In this document: in pieces, positions 24,245 to 32,217 of the stretch | Position numbering within the stretch: the stretch's first letter is position 1 | Layout: every line of letters starts with the position of its first letter | Assembly: GCA_900556885.1 (NCBI GenBank) | Contig: UNSQ01000002.1 | Span: 1-58,664, forward strand | Length of the DNA stretch: 58,664 nucleotides | DNA from: Candidatus Saccharimonadota bacterium | GTDB taxonomy: Bacteria; Patescibacteriota; Saccharimonadia; Saccharimonadales; Saccharimonadaceae | Reading direction: 5' to 3' | Notes under the pieces: generated by a model | The model's database searches: none | Seen by the model: the letters and a program-made list of their open reading frames with translations, nothing else | What the model was told of the DNA's origin: nothing | Position numbers and translations under genes: made by a program

Positions 24245-25138
24245 ATGAGAAAACCAACTAAAGCTATCATCGCTGCTGCCGGTTTTGGTACGCGATTTTT
24301 GCCACAAACCAAAGCCATGCCAAAGGAAATGTTGCCACTGATTGATAAGCCGATTATTCAATACGTCGTTGAGGAATTAGTCGAAGCTGGCATTAAAGAT
24401 ATCATTATTATCGGTAGCGCGAATAAGCGAGCAATCGAGGACCATTTTGATGAGCCGAATGAAGAGCTTTTGGCTAATTTGCGCGCTGGCGGTCCTAAAA
24501 AACAACCGTTCATTGACGCGGTGCAGAATTTGGCTGAGATGGCAAACTTTATTTATATTCGCCAGAAAGGTCCGTATGGCAACGCAACGCCTTTGGCTTG
24601 CGCCTCACATTTGATTCATCATGACGAGCCTGTGATTTACACATTTGCAGACGACTTTATTGCGGCTAGTCCAAGTCGTTTCAAGCAGATGATTGAGGCG
24701 TCAGAAAGCTTAGATGGAGCGGTTCTGTCGTGTAAGAAGATAACCGATGACGCGGAATTTGATCGTTATGGAGTTATCAATGGTCAAGGAGTAAAAGACG
24801 GCGTTATAAAAATGACGAATATCGTTGAAAAGCCGGGCAAGGAGAACGCGCCTTCTGATTTGGCGAGCGTCAGTAGCTATTTACTTCCGGGCGAGATTTT
24901 CGGCTATCTAGACAAAGCCAAGGAAGAATTTGACGGCAACGGCGAGTTTACAATTCAGCCAATTATGCAGCAAATGATTGACGATGGATTTGATTTTTAC
25001 GGCGTGGAGATTACGAACGGCACTTATTACGACACTGGTGACAAATTGGAATATCTAAAAACGGTGATTGACTTTGGGCTGCGTGATCCTAACTTTGGCG
25101 ATAAATTGCGCGCTCATCTGGCGGATCGCCTAAAATAA
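24245..25138 (+). CDS. galU: UTP--glucose-1-phosphate uridylyltransferase
   Basis: 297 residues. It makes UDP-glucose from UTP and glucose 1-phosphate for cell-surface polysaccharides. The nucleotidyltransferase signature AAGFGTRFLPQTKAMPKEMLP is at about 11-31, with DKPIIQYVVEE next. Further GalU features are FADDFI (metal site), YGVINGQ and NGTYYDTGDKLEYLK. The start is preceded by GGGAGTAGGAG. No other sugar-nucleotide gene is adjacent, but a phosphomannomutase-like HAD protein occurs at 52 kb. Confidence 0.93.
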   Translation: MRKPTKAIIAAAGFGTRFLPQTKAMPKEMLPLIDKPIIQYVVEELVEAGIKDIIIIGSANKRAIEDHFDEPNEELLANLRAGGPKKQPFIDAVQNLAEMANFIYIRQKGPYGNATPLACASHLIHHDEPVIYTFADDFIAASPSRFKQMIEASESLDGAVLSCKKITDDAEFDRYGVINGQGVKDGVIKMTNIVEKPGKENAPSDLASVSSYLLPGEIFGYLDKAKEEFDGNGEFTIQPIMQQMIDDGFDFYGVEITNGTYYDTGDKLEYLKTVIDFGLRDPNFGDKLRAHLADRLK

Positions 25139-25140
25139 TG

Positions 25141-25153
25141 TATAATAAATAGC
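25141..25153 (+). promoter_or_regulatory. Leaderless promoter of the small membrane protein pair
   Basis: TATAAT (25141-25146), then seven bases and the ATG at 25154. The box overlaps the sequence right after the galU stop. Confidence 0.5.
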
Positions 25154-25441
25154 ATGAACGGATTGCTTATTATTCTAGTGGTTTTGATGGTGATTTTTGT
25201 CATCATGATGATCGCTATGACAATTTCTATCATCAAATTAACGCGTCAAATTCGTCAAACTCAGCAAAACGTGGAGGCGATAAGCCAGAGAATTGCTAGC
25301 TTAAATGGAATCGTAAGTACGGTTTCAATTGGCGTGGAATTAGCCAAAAACTTCGCTTCAAAAAGTGGATTTTTCTCAAAATTTTTCTCAAAGAAGAAGG
25401 TAAAAAAGAGTGAAAAAGTCAGCCAAAGAACAGTCAAATAA
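25154..25441 (+). CDS. Small single-pass membrane protein
   Basis: 95 residues. A long N-terminal hydrophobic helix (about 3-27) is followed by an amphipathic coiled-coil-like stretch (LTRQIRQTQQNVEAISQRIASLNG) and a Lys-rich C-terminus (FFSKKKVKKSEK). The layout resembles DUF948/YtxH-like stress-related proteins, but sequence alone does not settle it. The next gene starts 32 nt before its stop, so the two are probably made together. Confidence 0.65.
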   Translation: MNGLLIILVVLMVIFVIMMIAMTISIIKLTRQIRQTQQNVEAISQRIASLNGIVSTVSIGVELAKNFASKSGFFSKFFSKKKVKKSEKVSQRTVK

Positions 25442-25706
25442 GTTGGCGAAAAAAGTCGTTCGTGATAATGAAAACGGTGCTCGTCGGGCGATTCTGGAGG
25501 ATTTGTTTTTTGATTTTCATAAATCTCGCCACCAAGTTTACTGGGTGAATTTTGTTCGCGGAATTTTCTTTGGCCTGGGAAGTGCTTTGGGTGCAACGTT
25601 GTTGATTGCGATATTGATTTGGATTTTGGGGCAATTTGCCGACATTTTCCCGCCGTTGGCTGATTTTATCAACCACTTAATTGAGACAATGCAACGTCGT
25701 CAATAG
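25410..25706 (+). CDS. Small membrane protein, DUF5665-like
   Basis: 98 residues, with a GTG start inside the previous gene (AAGAAGG about 9 nt upstream). A charged N-terminal helix (about 1-45) leads to VYWVNFVRGIFFGLGSALG and a hydrophobic segment (about 52-72), then an amphipathic end (FADIFPPLADFINHLIE). The RG..FGLGS..G pattern before the membrane helix matches what I recall of DUF5665. Function is unknown. It precedes dnaE, which has its own promoter. Confidence 0.65.
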   Translation: MKKSAKEQSNKLAKKVVRDNENGARRAILEDLFFDFHKSRHQVYWVNFVRGIFFGLGSALGATLLIAILIWILGQFADIFPPLADFINHLIETMQRRQ

Positions 25707-25707
25707 C

Positions 25708-25725
25708 GTGCTATAATTGTTATTA
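25708..25725 (+). promoter_or_regulatory. Extended -10 promoter of dnaE
   Basis: TGC-TATAAT (25709-25717) is followed by eight bases and the ATG at 25726. There is no Shine-Dalgarno site, so a leaderless or near-leaderless message is expected. Confidence 0.55.
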
Positions 25726-28700
25726 ATGACTGAGGGGATGAATGCGCAATCATCGTCGGCGGCTTTGAAGCCGTCGGATTTCGTGCATCTTCATAATCAC
25801 ACTTTCCATTCGGTGCTGGACGGATTGACTAAGATTCATGACTTGGTCGATAAGGTTAAGGAGCTCGGAATGGAGGCTGCTGCCGTAACTGATCACGGCA
25901 CGATGAGCGGTATTTTGGACTATTACAAAACTGCCAAAAAAGCGGGAATTAAGCCGATTATCGGAATTGAAACTTACGTGGCGACTCGTTCACGATTTGA
26001 CCGCGATCCAGGTAAGGACAAGCAGCGTTTTCACTTGACCGTGCTGGCGATGAACAACACGGGTTTTCACAACTTGATGAAGTTGTCGACGCGCGCCAAT
26101 TTGGAGGGAATGTATTACAAGCCACGAATTGACCATGAACTTTTGGAGGAATTGAATGAGGGATTGATTGTCCTGAGCGGTTGCGCGAGTGGTGAAATTG
26201 GCGTGGCGCTGAAAGAAGATGATTATGATCGCGCTCGTGATATTGCCAAATGGTATAAGTCAATTTTTGGCGATCGCTATTATTTGGAGCTGCAGGACCA
26301 CGGACATCCGAAGTCGAACACACACTGGGATGTGCAGGCGAAGATCAACGAGGGCTTGATTAAGCTTTCAAAAGAGCTTGATATTGAAATGGCTGTGACT
26401 TGTGATGGTCACTATTTGACGCATGAATATCAAGACGCACACGAGATTCTGCTTTGTGTTGGGACGGGCTCGTATCTCAGTGATGAAAAGCGAATGAGCT
26501 TGAAGGATTTTGAGCTACACTTGACGGATCCGCGCGATATTATTGATCACTGGGGCGAGGAATTTCCTGAAGTTATTCGTAACACGAAAAAAATAGCCGA
26601 TCGCTGCGACGTTGAGATTGAGCTTGGGCGAATTCTTATTCCAAAATATCCATTGCCAGACGGCGAGAATGAGCATTCGTATCTGCTTAGATTAACATAT
26701 CAAGGTTTGTTGCAGCGTTACAATGGAGCTTCGAAGGAGGAGGCTGAAAAGTTGGATCCTGACGAAATTATCCCGAAGCTGTCTGATGAGGTTCGTGAGC
26801 GCGCTGAAATGGAGCTTGGCGTGATGGGGAATATGGGCTATGAAGGTTATTTCTTGATCGTCCAGGACTTTATCAACTGGGGAAAATCTCAAGGGATTGT
26901 TTTTGGTCCAGGGCGTGGTAGCGCGGCTGGTTCGATTGTTGCGTATGCATTGAACATTACAGATCTTGATCCGCTGAAATATGGACTACTGTTTGAGCGA
27001 TTCCTTAATCCTGATCGTATTTCTATGCCCGACATCGACGTCGATATTCAAGATACGCGTCGCGACGAAGTGATTGAATATTGTGCGAAAAAATATGGCG
27101 AAGATCACGTCAGTAATATTGCAACGTTCGGTAAGATGTTTGGTCGTATGGCAGTGCGTGATGTTGCCAGGGTTTTGGAAGTTCCGTACGCTGAGAGTGA
27201 CCGTTTGGCGAAGTTAGTTCCGCCACCAAACCAGGGGCGACATATTCCGTTGTCTGTGAGTATTAAAGAGGATGCGGACCTTCGGAATGAATATGAAAAT
27301 AATCCGACTGCGAAGGAAGTTTTGGATTATGCAATTCAGCTGGAAGGGACGATTCGTAGCCACGGCGTTCATGCCTGTGGTGTGGTGATTGCGCCAGATA
27401 CGTTGGCTAACTATATTCCGCTTGAAATGGCGCAAAAGGGCGTGGTGGCAACTCAGTTCCCGATGGGCGAGGTTGAAGAGTTGGGTCTATTGAAGATGGA
27501 CTTTTTGGGACTTTCGAACCTTACGATTATTAATAACGCCATGAGGATTATTCGAAAAGCTTACAAGAAAGAGATTAATCTTTCGGAGCTGCCGCTTGAT
27601 GATAAAAAGACCTATGAGCTGTTTCAGCGCGGCGACACGACTGGCGTGTTCCAGTTGGAATCGGCGGGAATGAAGCGATATTTGCGCGGACTAAAGCCGA
27701 CTACGTTTGAAGATATTATTGCTATGGTGGCTCTTTATCGTCCGGGCCCGATGCAGTTTATTGACAGTTTTATTAGGCGTAAACACGGCGAAGAAGAAAT
27801 AACTTATTTGCATTCTGGAATGAAAAACTCGCTGAAAAATACTTACGGAATTTTGGTCTATCAGGAGCAGTTTATGCAGATTTCTAAGGAATGGTGTGGA
27901 TTTACTGGTGGTCAGGCCGACACGTTGCGTAAGGCTGTTGGTAAGAAGAAAATTGACTTGATGAAAAAGGTCAAGCCTGAATTCGTCGAGGGCGCTGTTA
28001 AAGTTGGTGGTGCAACTAAGGAAATTGCGGAAACGTTCTGGACTCAGCTGGAAGAGTTCGCTAACTATTGTTTCAATAAGTCACACGCCGCTTGTTATGG
28101 TTTGATTGCTTATTGGACGGCTTATTTGAAGGCGCATTATCCTGACGCGTTTATGGCGGCGCTTATGACTAGCGACCATGATGACACTGATCGTCTGGCA
28201 ATTGAAATCACTGAGTGTAAGCACATGGGAATTAGCGTGCTGAGTCCTGACGTAAACGAATCATTCGTTGAGTTTGCTGTGGTGCCGAATGAGAATAAAA
28301 TTCGTTTCGGAATGTCGGCGGTGAAAGGCGTTGGTGTTGGCGCGGTTGAGGAAGTTTTGCGCGCGCGCGAAGATGGTCCGTTTACGTCGGTTGAGGATTT
28401 TGCTAGGCGCGTTTCAACAAGTAAGTTCAACAGGAAAGCCTGGGAGTCACTTATTAAATCTGGTGCGTTTGATGATATGGGCGATCGATCTGATTTGCTA
28501 TTCAATCTGGATTCTATTACGTCATTTGCGTCCAAGCTCCAAAAAGAAGCCGCCAGTGGGCAGACCAATTTGTTTGGAATGTTGGGTGGCGATGATGCGG
28601 CGAGTGTCCAATCAACTCTTCATCTCCAGAAGGCTCCTGTGAAGCACGACGATAAAGAGCGCTTGATGTGGGAGCGAGAATTGTTGGGGTTGTATATCTC

Positions 28701-29466
28701 GGCGCATCCGCTTGATAGGTATGAAACGTATTTGAGCGAACAAACTCAACCGTTGACGCAATTAGTTCCTGAGTACGACAGTCGAATGATGACGGTAGGG
28801 GGAATTATTAGCACCGTTCGTACAATTGTCACAAAAAGCGGTTCGAAAATGGCGTTCGTGGGGATTGAGGACAAGTTCGGCGAGGGCGAGATAATCGTCT
28901 TTCCAAATCTGTATGAAAAAGTTGGCGCTAAGCTGGTTCAGGATGCAGTGATTCGAGTTTCTGGTAAAAATTCAGCTCGAGATCGTGACGGAAATTTGGG
29001 CAATGAAAGTAAACTAATTGCCGATGATATTATTGTGATTACGGATAACGATATCAATGGCTATGAGTCGACTGGCCGTAAAATGGATGCGCCAAAAATT
29101 AGCTCTGCCGTTAAAAAAGAGCGCCGTGAAGCTTATCGTAATCAGAAAAATGGAGCTTCTCCGAAGTCTACCGTGAAGAATGACGCCGCCAAGCCGCAGC
29201 CAAAAACTCATTCGGCGCCTGTCAACGTTGCGCCAGAAATTCCCGCCTCAAAGTTATTTGTGTATATTAAAGATCCGAATGACCATTCGCGGTTGGTGAA
29301 AATGAAGTCTGTCTGCGGCGAGAATGCCGGCACGACTGACGTGGTTTTGGTGCTGGGCGAGAAAGAAAAATCAGCCATGCGTCTGCCGTTTAAGGTGGAT
29401 GCTAATGATAACCTATTAAGCCAATTAAAAAACACTCTGGGTGAAGAGTGTGTAGTTCTAAAGTGA
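25726..29466 (+). CDS. dnaE: DNA polymerase III subunit alpha
   Basis: 1246 residues, the replicative polymerase. The N-terminal PHP domain (VHLHNHTFHSVLDG, then VTDHGTMSG) is followed by the polymerase core with FGPGRGSAAGSIVAYAL, catalytic aspartates in PDIDVDIQD, and YGILVYQEQFMQI. A helix-hairpin-helix region (GVGVGAVEEVLRAR) and an OB fold (MMTVGGIISTVRTIV..FVGIEDKFGEGEIIVFP) follow, then a variable tail. The TTG at 25717 is rejected because it lies in the -10 region. The HNHT in place of the more common HxHT/SxYS at the PHP motif and the intact DHG leave proofreading activity possible but unproven. The stop codon abuts an unusual inverted-repeat region. Confidence 0.97.
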   Translation: MTEGMNAQSSSAALKPSDFVHLHNHTFHSVLDGLTKIHDLVDKVKELGMEAAAVTDHGTMSGILDYYKTAKKAGIKPIIGIETYVATRSRFDRDPGKDKQRFHLTVLAMNNTGFHNLMKLSTRANLEGMYYKPRIDHELLEELNEGLIVLSGCASGEIGVALKEDDYDRARDIAKWYKSIFGDRYYLELQDHGHPKSNTHWDVQAKINEGLIKLSKELDIEMAVTCDGHYLTHEYQDAHEILLCVGTGSYLSDEKRMSLKDFELHLTDPRDIIDHWGEEFPEVIRNTKKIADRCDVEIELGRILIPKYPLPDGENEHSYLLRLTYQGLLQRYNGASKEEAEKLDPDEIIPKLSDEVRERAEMELGVMGNMGYEGYFLIVQDFINWGKSQGIVFGPGRGSAAGSIVAYALNITDLDPLKYGLLFERFLNPDRISMPDIDVDIQDTRRDEVIEYCAKKYGEDHVSNIATFGKMFGRMAVRDVARVLEVPYAESDRLAKLVPPPNQGRHIPLSVSIKEDADLRNEYENNPTAKEVLDYAIQLEGTIRSHGVHACGVVIAPDTLANYIPLEMAQKGVVATQFPMGEVEELGLLKMDFLGLSNLTIINNAMRIIRKAYKKEINLSELPLDDKKTYELFQRGDTTGVFQLESAGMKRYLRGLKPTTFEDIIAMVALYRPGPMQFIDSFIRRKHGEEEITYLHSGMKNSLKNTYGILVYQEQFMQISKEWCGFTGGQADTLRKAVGKKKIDLMKKVKPEFVEGAVKVGGATKEIAETFWTQLEEFANYCFNKSHAACYGLIAYWTAYLKAHYPDAFMAALMTSDHDDTDRLAIEITECKHMGISVLSPDVNESFVEFAVVPNENKIRFGMSAVKGVGVGAVEEVLRAREDGPFTSVEDFARRVSTSKFNRKAWESLIKSGAFDDMGDRSDLLFNLDSITSFASKLQKEAASGQTNLFGMLGGDDAASVQSTLHLQKAPVKHDDKERLMWERELLGLYISAHPLDRYETYLSEQTQPLTQLVPEYDSRMMTVGGIISTVRTIVTKSGSKMAFVGIEDKFGEGEIIVFPNLYEKVGAKLVQDAVIRVSGKNSARDRDGNLGNESKLIADDIIVITDNDINGYESTGRKMDAPKISSAVKKERREAYRNQKNGASPKSTVKNDAAKPQPKTHSAPVNVAPEIPASKLFVYIKDPNDHSRLVKMKSVCGENAGTTDVVLVLGEKEKSAMRLPFKVDANDNLLSQLKNTLGEECVVLK

Positions 29467-29537
29467 TAGTTAGCCCGCTGACAGAGGTCTCAGCCGAGAC
29501 CAAAAGTCTCAAGGCGAGCTAACTATCTATCAGCGGG
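29465..29537. repeat. Interlocked inverted repeats between dnaE and cassette C
   Basis: Arm A GATAGTTAGC (29465-29474) pairs with GCTAACTATC (29518-29527). Arm B CCCGCTGA (29474-29481) pairs with TCAGCGGG (29530-29537). The order A-B-A'-B' means the stems are mutually crossing (a pseudoknot or two alternative folds). A third stem GGTCTC/GAGACC (29486-29501) sits inside. Arm A starts at the dnaE stop codon and arm B' covers the stop of the convergent gene. No T-run follows on either strand, so a simple terminator is not obvious. Confidence 0.7.
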
Positions 29538-29817
29538 ACTTCTTGCCCCGCAGCTTATTCCTCGCTTCGGCGCTACGTGCCAATGAGCACGTAGCGAACA
29601 GTGTGGCAGTCGCTGTAAAAACTGCCGCTGATATTGACCAGGGCAATATCGGTAGCAGAACTACCATATAGGCAGCGAACTCCAGCATAATTGCCGTCGC
29701 TGCTATCACAGCCAGGATTGATGGCACGACTCCCGACATCTTGTCGTGGGAGTACAGTGCCCATGCAGCCAGGTACATGACCGATATAGTCGTGATGATC
29801 ATAGCAATGTCCATCAT
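29530..29817 (-). CDS. Small three-pass membrane protein of unknown function (cassette C)
   Basis: 95 residues. Hydrophobic segments lie at about 4-22, 31-55 and 59-80, and the tail is basic (RSAEARNKLRGKKSR). No family is recognised. AAAAGGAG lies 8-11 nt before the ATG-ATG start pair. Codon use (CTG, ATC, GTC, CGG) contrasts with dnaE and trmH. Like cassettes A, B and D it lies on the minus strand and converges on a plus-strand core gene. Confidence 0.65.
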   Translation of the reverse strand: MMDIAMIITTISVMYLAAWALYSHDKMSGVVPSILAVIAATAIMLEFAAYMVVLLPILPWSISAAVFTATATLFATCSLARSAEARNKLRGKKSR

Positions 29818-29907
29818 TGCATTTCTCCTTTTGTGCGGGTACTACTTTCTCTGGGGGATTCCAGAGAAAGCTCATATAAATATAACACATATGTTTAATA
29901 AAGTCAA
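29818..29907 (-). promoter_or_regulatory. Cassette C promoter and hairpin leader
   Basis: The minus strand has TTGACT (29907-29902), a 17-nt spacer and TATATT (29884-29879). The leader contains a perfect 10-bp hairpin CTTTCTCTGG/CCAGAGAAAG (29845-29870, 6-nt loop) and then AAAAGGAG before the ATG. Confidence 0.65.
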
Positions 29908-29945
29908 TAAGTAGACTTGAGGGATTTATTTATGTGTTGTTGAGA

Positions 29946-30506
29946 TTATTTCGTTCTCGGGAAAATCAGTCCGAACAGCGCAATTCCTGTTGCGACCGAC
30001 ACGTTGAATGATTCTTTTTGGCCAAACATTGGGATTTCTACGGTGAAATCGCAGCTGTCCAAAAGTTCTGGCGTGATTCCGTGGACTTCTTCGCCAAGTA
30101 GTAGCGCAAATTTTTCAGGCGGCTGAAATTCTGGCAACATCACACTGTCTTTTGATTGCTCAAGCGCGATGATTGGTAAGTTTTCTGTTCGCTGATTTTC
30201 TTTAATCCAATCATTGATATCTTCATAAAACTCAAACGGCACCAAACTTTCCGCGCCCAAGGCTGTTTTATGAATTTGGCTGGTGATTTTTTCGCGAATG
30301 TGTGGCAGGCGAGGATCTTCAGACCGAATTTCTCCATCGACAAGCGCACAAACAGGCGCCTTGCTACATAAACTCAATTCTGGATACGGCGTGTAACCAC
30401 TAAGAATAATCTTTTTTATACCAAATCCTTCGGCTGTGCGAAAAATTGCCCCAACATTATGTGTCGAGCGAATATTGTGGACTAACAGAGTAATTTCTGG
30501 ATTCAT
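29946..30506 (-). CDS. SpoU/TrmH family RNA 2'-O-methyltransferase
   Basis: 186 residues, a SPOUT-fold methyltransferase acting on tRNA or rRNA ribose. The three family motifs are present: NIRSTHNVGAIFRTAEGFG (motif 1, about 12-30), LALLLGEEVHGI (motif 2) and IPMFGQKESFNVSVATGIALF (motif 3), which form the knotted SAM site. There is no extra N-terminal substrate-binding domain, so this is a minimal TrmL/TrmH-like enzyme. The target nucleotide is not predictable. The start is fixed by a TATAAT box six bases upstream. Confidence 0.9.
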   Translation of the reverse strand: MNPEITLLVHNIRSTHNVGAIFRTAEGFGIKKIILSGYTPYPELSLCSKAPVCALVDGEIRSEDPRLPHIREKITSQIHKTALGAESLVPFEFYEDINDWIKENQRTENLPIIALEQSKDSVMLPEFQPPEKFALLLGEEVHGITPELLDSCDFTVEIPMFGQKESFNVSVATGIALFGLIFPRTK

Positions 30507-30521
30507 ATTACTATTATATCA
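30507..30521 (-). promoter_or_regulatory. Extended -10 leaderless promoter of the SpoU methylase gene
   Basis: The minus strand has TGA-TATAAT (30521-30513), then AGTAAT and the ATG at 30506. Confidence 0.6.
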
Positions 30522-30542
30522 CTCGTAAAACCGTAAGCTTTT

Positions 30543-30557
30543 TGGTATAATTTTCAT
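30543..30557 (+). promoter_or_regulatory. Extended -10 leaderless promoter of the PilB-like gene
   Basis: TGG-TATAAT (30543-30551), then TTTCAT and the ATG at 30558: six-base spacing and no Shine-Dalgarno site. Confidence 0.6.
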
Positions 30558-32180
30558 ATGGACGAAGATAAAATTCAGGCGCGACGCCGTGAGCAAGATG
30601 AGGAAGCGACTCGTCGTCGAGCGTCAATTTTAGGACTTCAATATCTTGATGGGCGGGAATTCGAAGAAACTTTACCTTTGCTTAAGGGTGTTTTGACGAT
30701 AGAAGAAATGTATAAGGGTCGGCTGGTTCCGCTGGCTTTTAATGAGGAGGATCAATCTTATCGATTTGGCGTTACATCGCAAACTTCTGAGTCGTTGATG
30801 AAGCGAATGCGAGATCAGTATGTTGAAAACGGCAAGCGAATCTTCTTTTTCTTAATTTCTGGTTCAGCGTTTCGGTCAATTATGCTCAGGTTTGATCCGC
30901 CGAAAAAAGTGATTTACGACAATATTGAAATTGCCAAGGAGGGTGATAGCGATACTCTGGCGCAGGTTACGCAGACTTTGGCATCCGTCGGCACGAATGA
31001 TGTGTTTAATTATTTGATTGATCAAGCGGATTTGTTGGGTGCGTCGGATATTCATATCGAGAACCAGCGCGAATCGATTCGAATTCGGATGCGTGTTGAC
31101 GGAGCTTTGCATACGGTGGCGGAACTTAGCCGGGATAGATATCGAGTGATTATGGCGACTTTGGCGTCGCGCGCGAATATCTCTACCGCTTCCAGAGAGC
31201 CTCAATCTGGGCATATGCAACAGGAAATTCATAGAGATGGCGCATCGCATGTGCTGAATTTGCGTGTGGAGGCTGTGATGACGGTGTACGGTTTAGATTT
31301 GGTGCTTCGATTGTTCAATTTTGACGAGTCAATGTTGAACTTGGATCTATTGAGCATTTCAAAGAAAGAGCGCGAGCAAATCGATGAAGTTATTTCTCAT
31401 CCGCGCGGGATGTTGTTGATGGTTGGTCCGACTGGTTCGGGAAAGTCTACGACGTTATATAGCATTCTTAATGCTCTTAATACTCAGGATCGAAAGATTA
31501 TTACGCTGGAAGATCCTGTAGAAAATACGATTCCTGGGATTGCTCAGATTCCAATTGATACGACAAATGGACAGAGGTTTGCTGATGGTTTGCGTAGTGT
31601 TTTGCGTCTTGACCCAGATGTGGTGATGGTTGGTGAGATTCGCGACAATGAAACTGCGAAGACTGCGATTCAGGCGTCAATTACGGGACACTTGGTGTTA
31701 TCCAGTTTTCACGCCAATTCGACTGCGGCGGCGTTTAGTCGTATGATCGATATGATTGGACAAAACCCGATTTTTAGCTCGGCGGTTCGGCTGGTGATTG
31801 CTCAGCGACTAGTGAGGAGATTGTGGGATGATAGCAAGGAAGAATATGAGCCGGATGAGGCGACTCGCAAGTGGGTGAAAGAAGTCTTGAAGGATTTGCC
31901 AGAGAATGTTGATTGCCCAGATTTGAATACGTTTAAGCTTTGGCGTGCGATGCCGACAGACGACGTGCCGTTTGGTTACAAGGGGAGAATTCCAGTAATG
32001 GAGCAGTTGGTTGTGAGCGAGAATATTCAGAAATTCTTGCGTGGTGATGTTGAGGATGTTCATACGGAAGCGATTGAAAAGGCTGCAAAAGAAGACGGCA
32101 TGGTGACATTGCTTCAGGCTGGCGTGTTGGCAGCTCTTCGCGGTGAAACAACACTAGAAGAAGTTAATAGAGTAATATAA
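30558..32180 (+). CDS. pilB: PilB/GspE-type secretion ATPase
   Basis: 540 residues, the hexameric motor ATPase that drives type IV pilus extension or type II secretion. An N-terminal MshEN/T2SSE-like domain (about 1-130) is followed by the ATPase domain with Walker A VGPTGSGKSTTLYS (about 290), the Asp box (ITLEDPVEN), Walker B (DPDVVMVGEIRDNETA) and the His box (TGHLVLSSFHAN). The C-terminal tetracysteine zinc site of classical PilB/GspE is missing: only one Cys (VDCPD) is there, although GYKGRIPVMEQL that normally follows is kept. No other pilus gene is adjacent. Confidence 0.9.
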   Translation: MDEDKIQARRREQDEEATRRRASILGLQYLDGREFEETLPLLKGVLTIEEMYKGRLVPLAFNEEDQSYRFGVTSQTSESLMKRMRDQYVENGKRIFFFLISGSAFRSIMLRFDPPKKVIYDNIEIAKEGDSDTLAQVTQTLASVGTNDVFNYLIDQADLLGASDIHIENQRESIRIRMRVDGALHTVAELSRDRYRVIMATLASRANISTASREPQSGHMQQEIHRDGASHVLNLRVEAVMTVYGLDLVLRLFNFDESMLNLDLLSISKKEREQIDEVISHPRGMLLMVGPTGSGKSTTLYSILNALNTQDRKIITLEDPVENTIPGIAQIPIDTTNGQRFADGLRSVLRLDPDVVMVGEIRDNETAKTAIQASITGHLVLSSFHANSTAAAFSRMIDMIGQNPIFSSAVRLVIAQRLVRRLWDDSKEEYEPDEATRKWVKEVLKDLPENVDCPDLNTFKLWRAMPTDDVPFGYKGRIPVMEQLVVSENIQKFLRGDVEDVHTEAIEKAAKEDGMVTLLQAGVLAALRGETTLEEVNRVI

Positions 32181-32209
32181 TTGACTTTATAGCCATAAAC
32201 TGATAAGAT
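32181..32209 (+). promoter_or_regulatory. Promoter of the 512-residue unknown gene
   Basis: TTGACT (32181-32186), a 17-nt spacer and TAAGAT (32204-32209), then eight bases to the ATG at 32218. There is no Shine-Dalgarno site, so probably leaderless. Confidence 0.5.
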
Positions 32210-32217
32210 ATTAGTTT

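Noticed and set aside
29465..29537. CRISPR-like or direct-repeat array after dnaE (three GTCTC-type words)
   Set aside because: The copies are short and part of an inverted-repeat structure; there is no regular repeat-spacer pattern and no cas gene.
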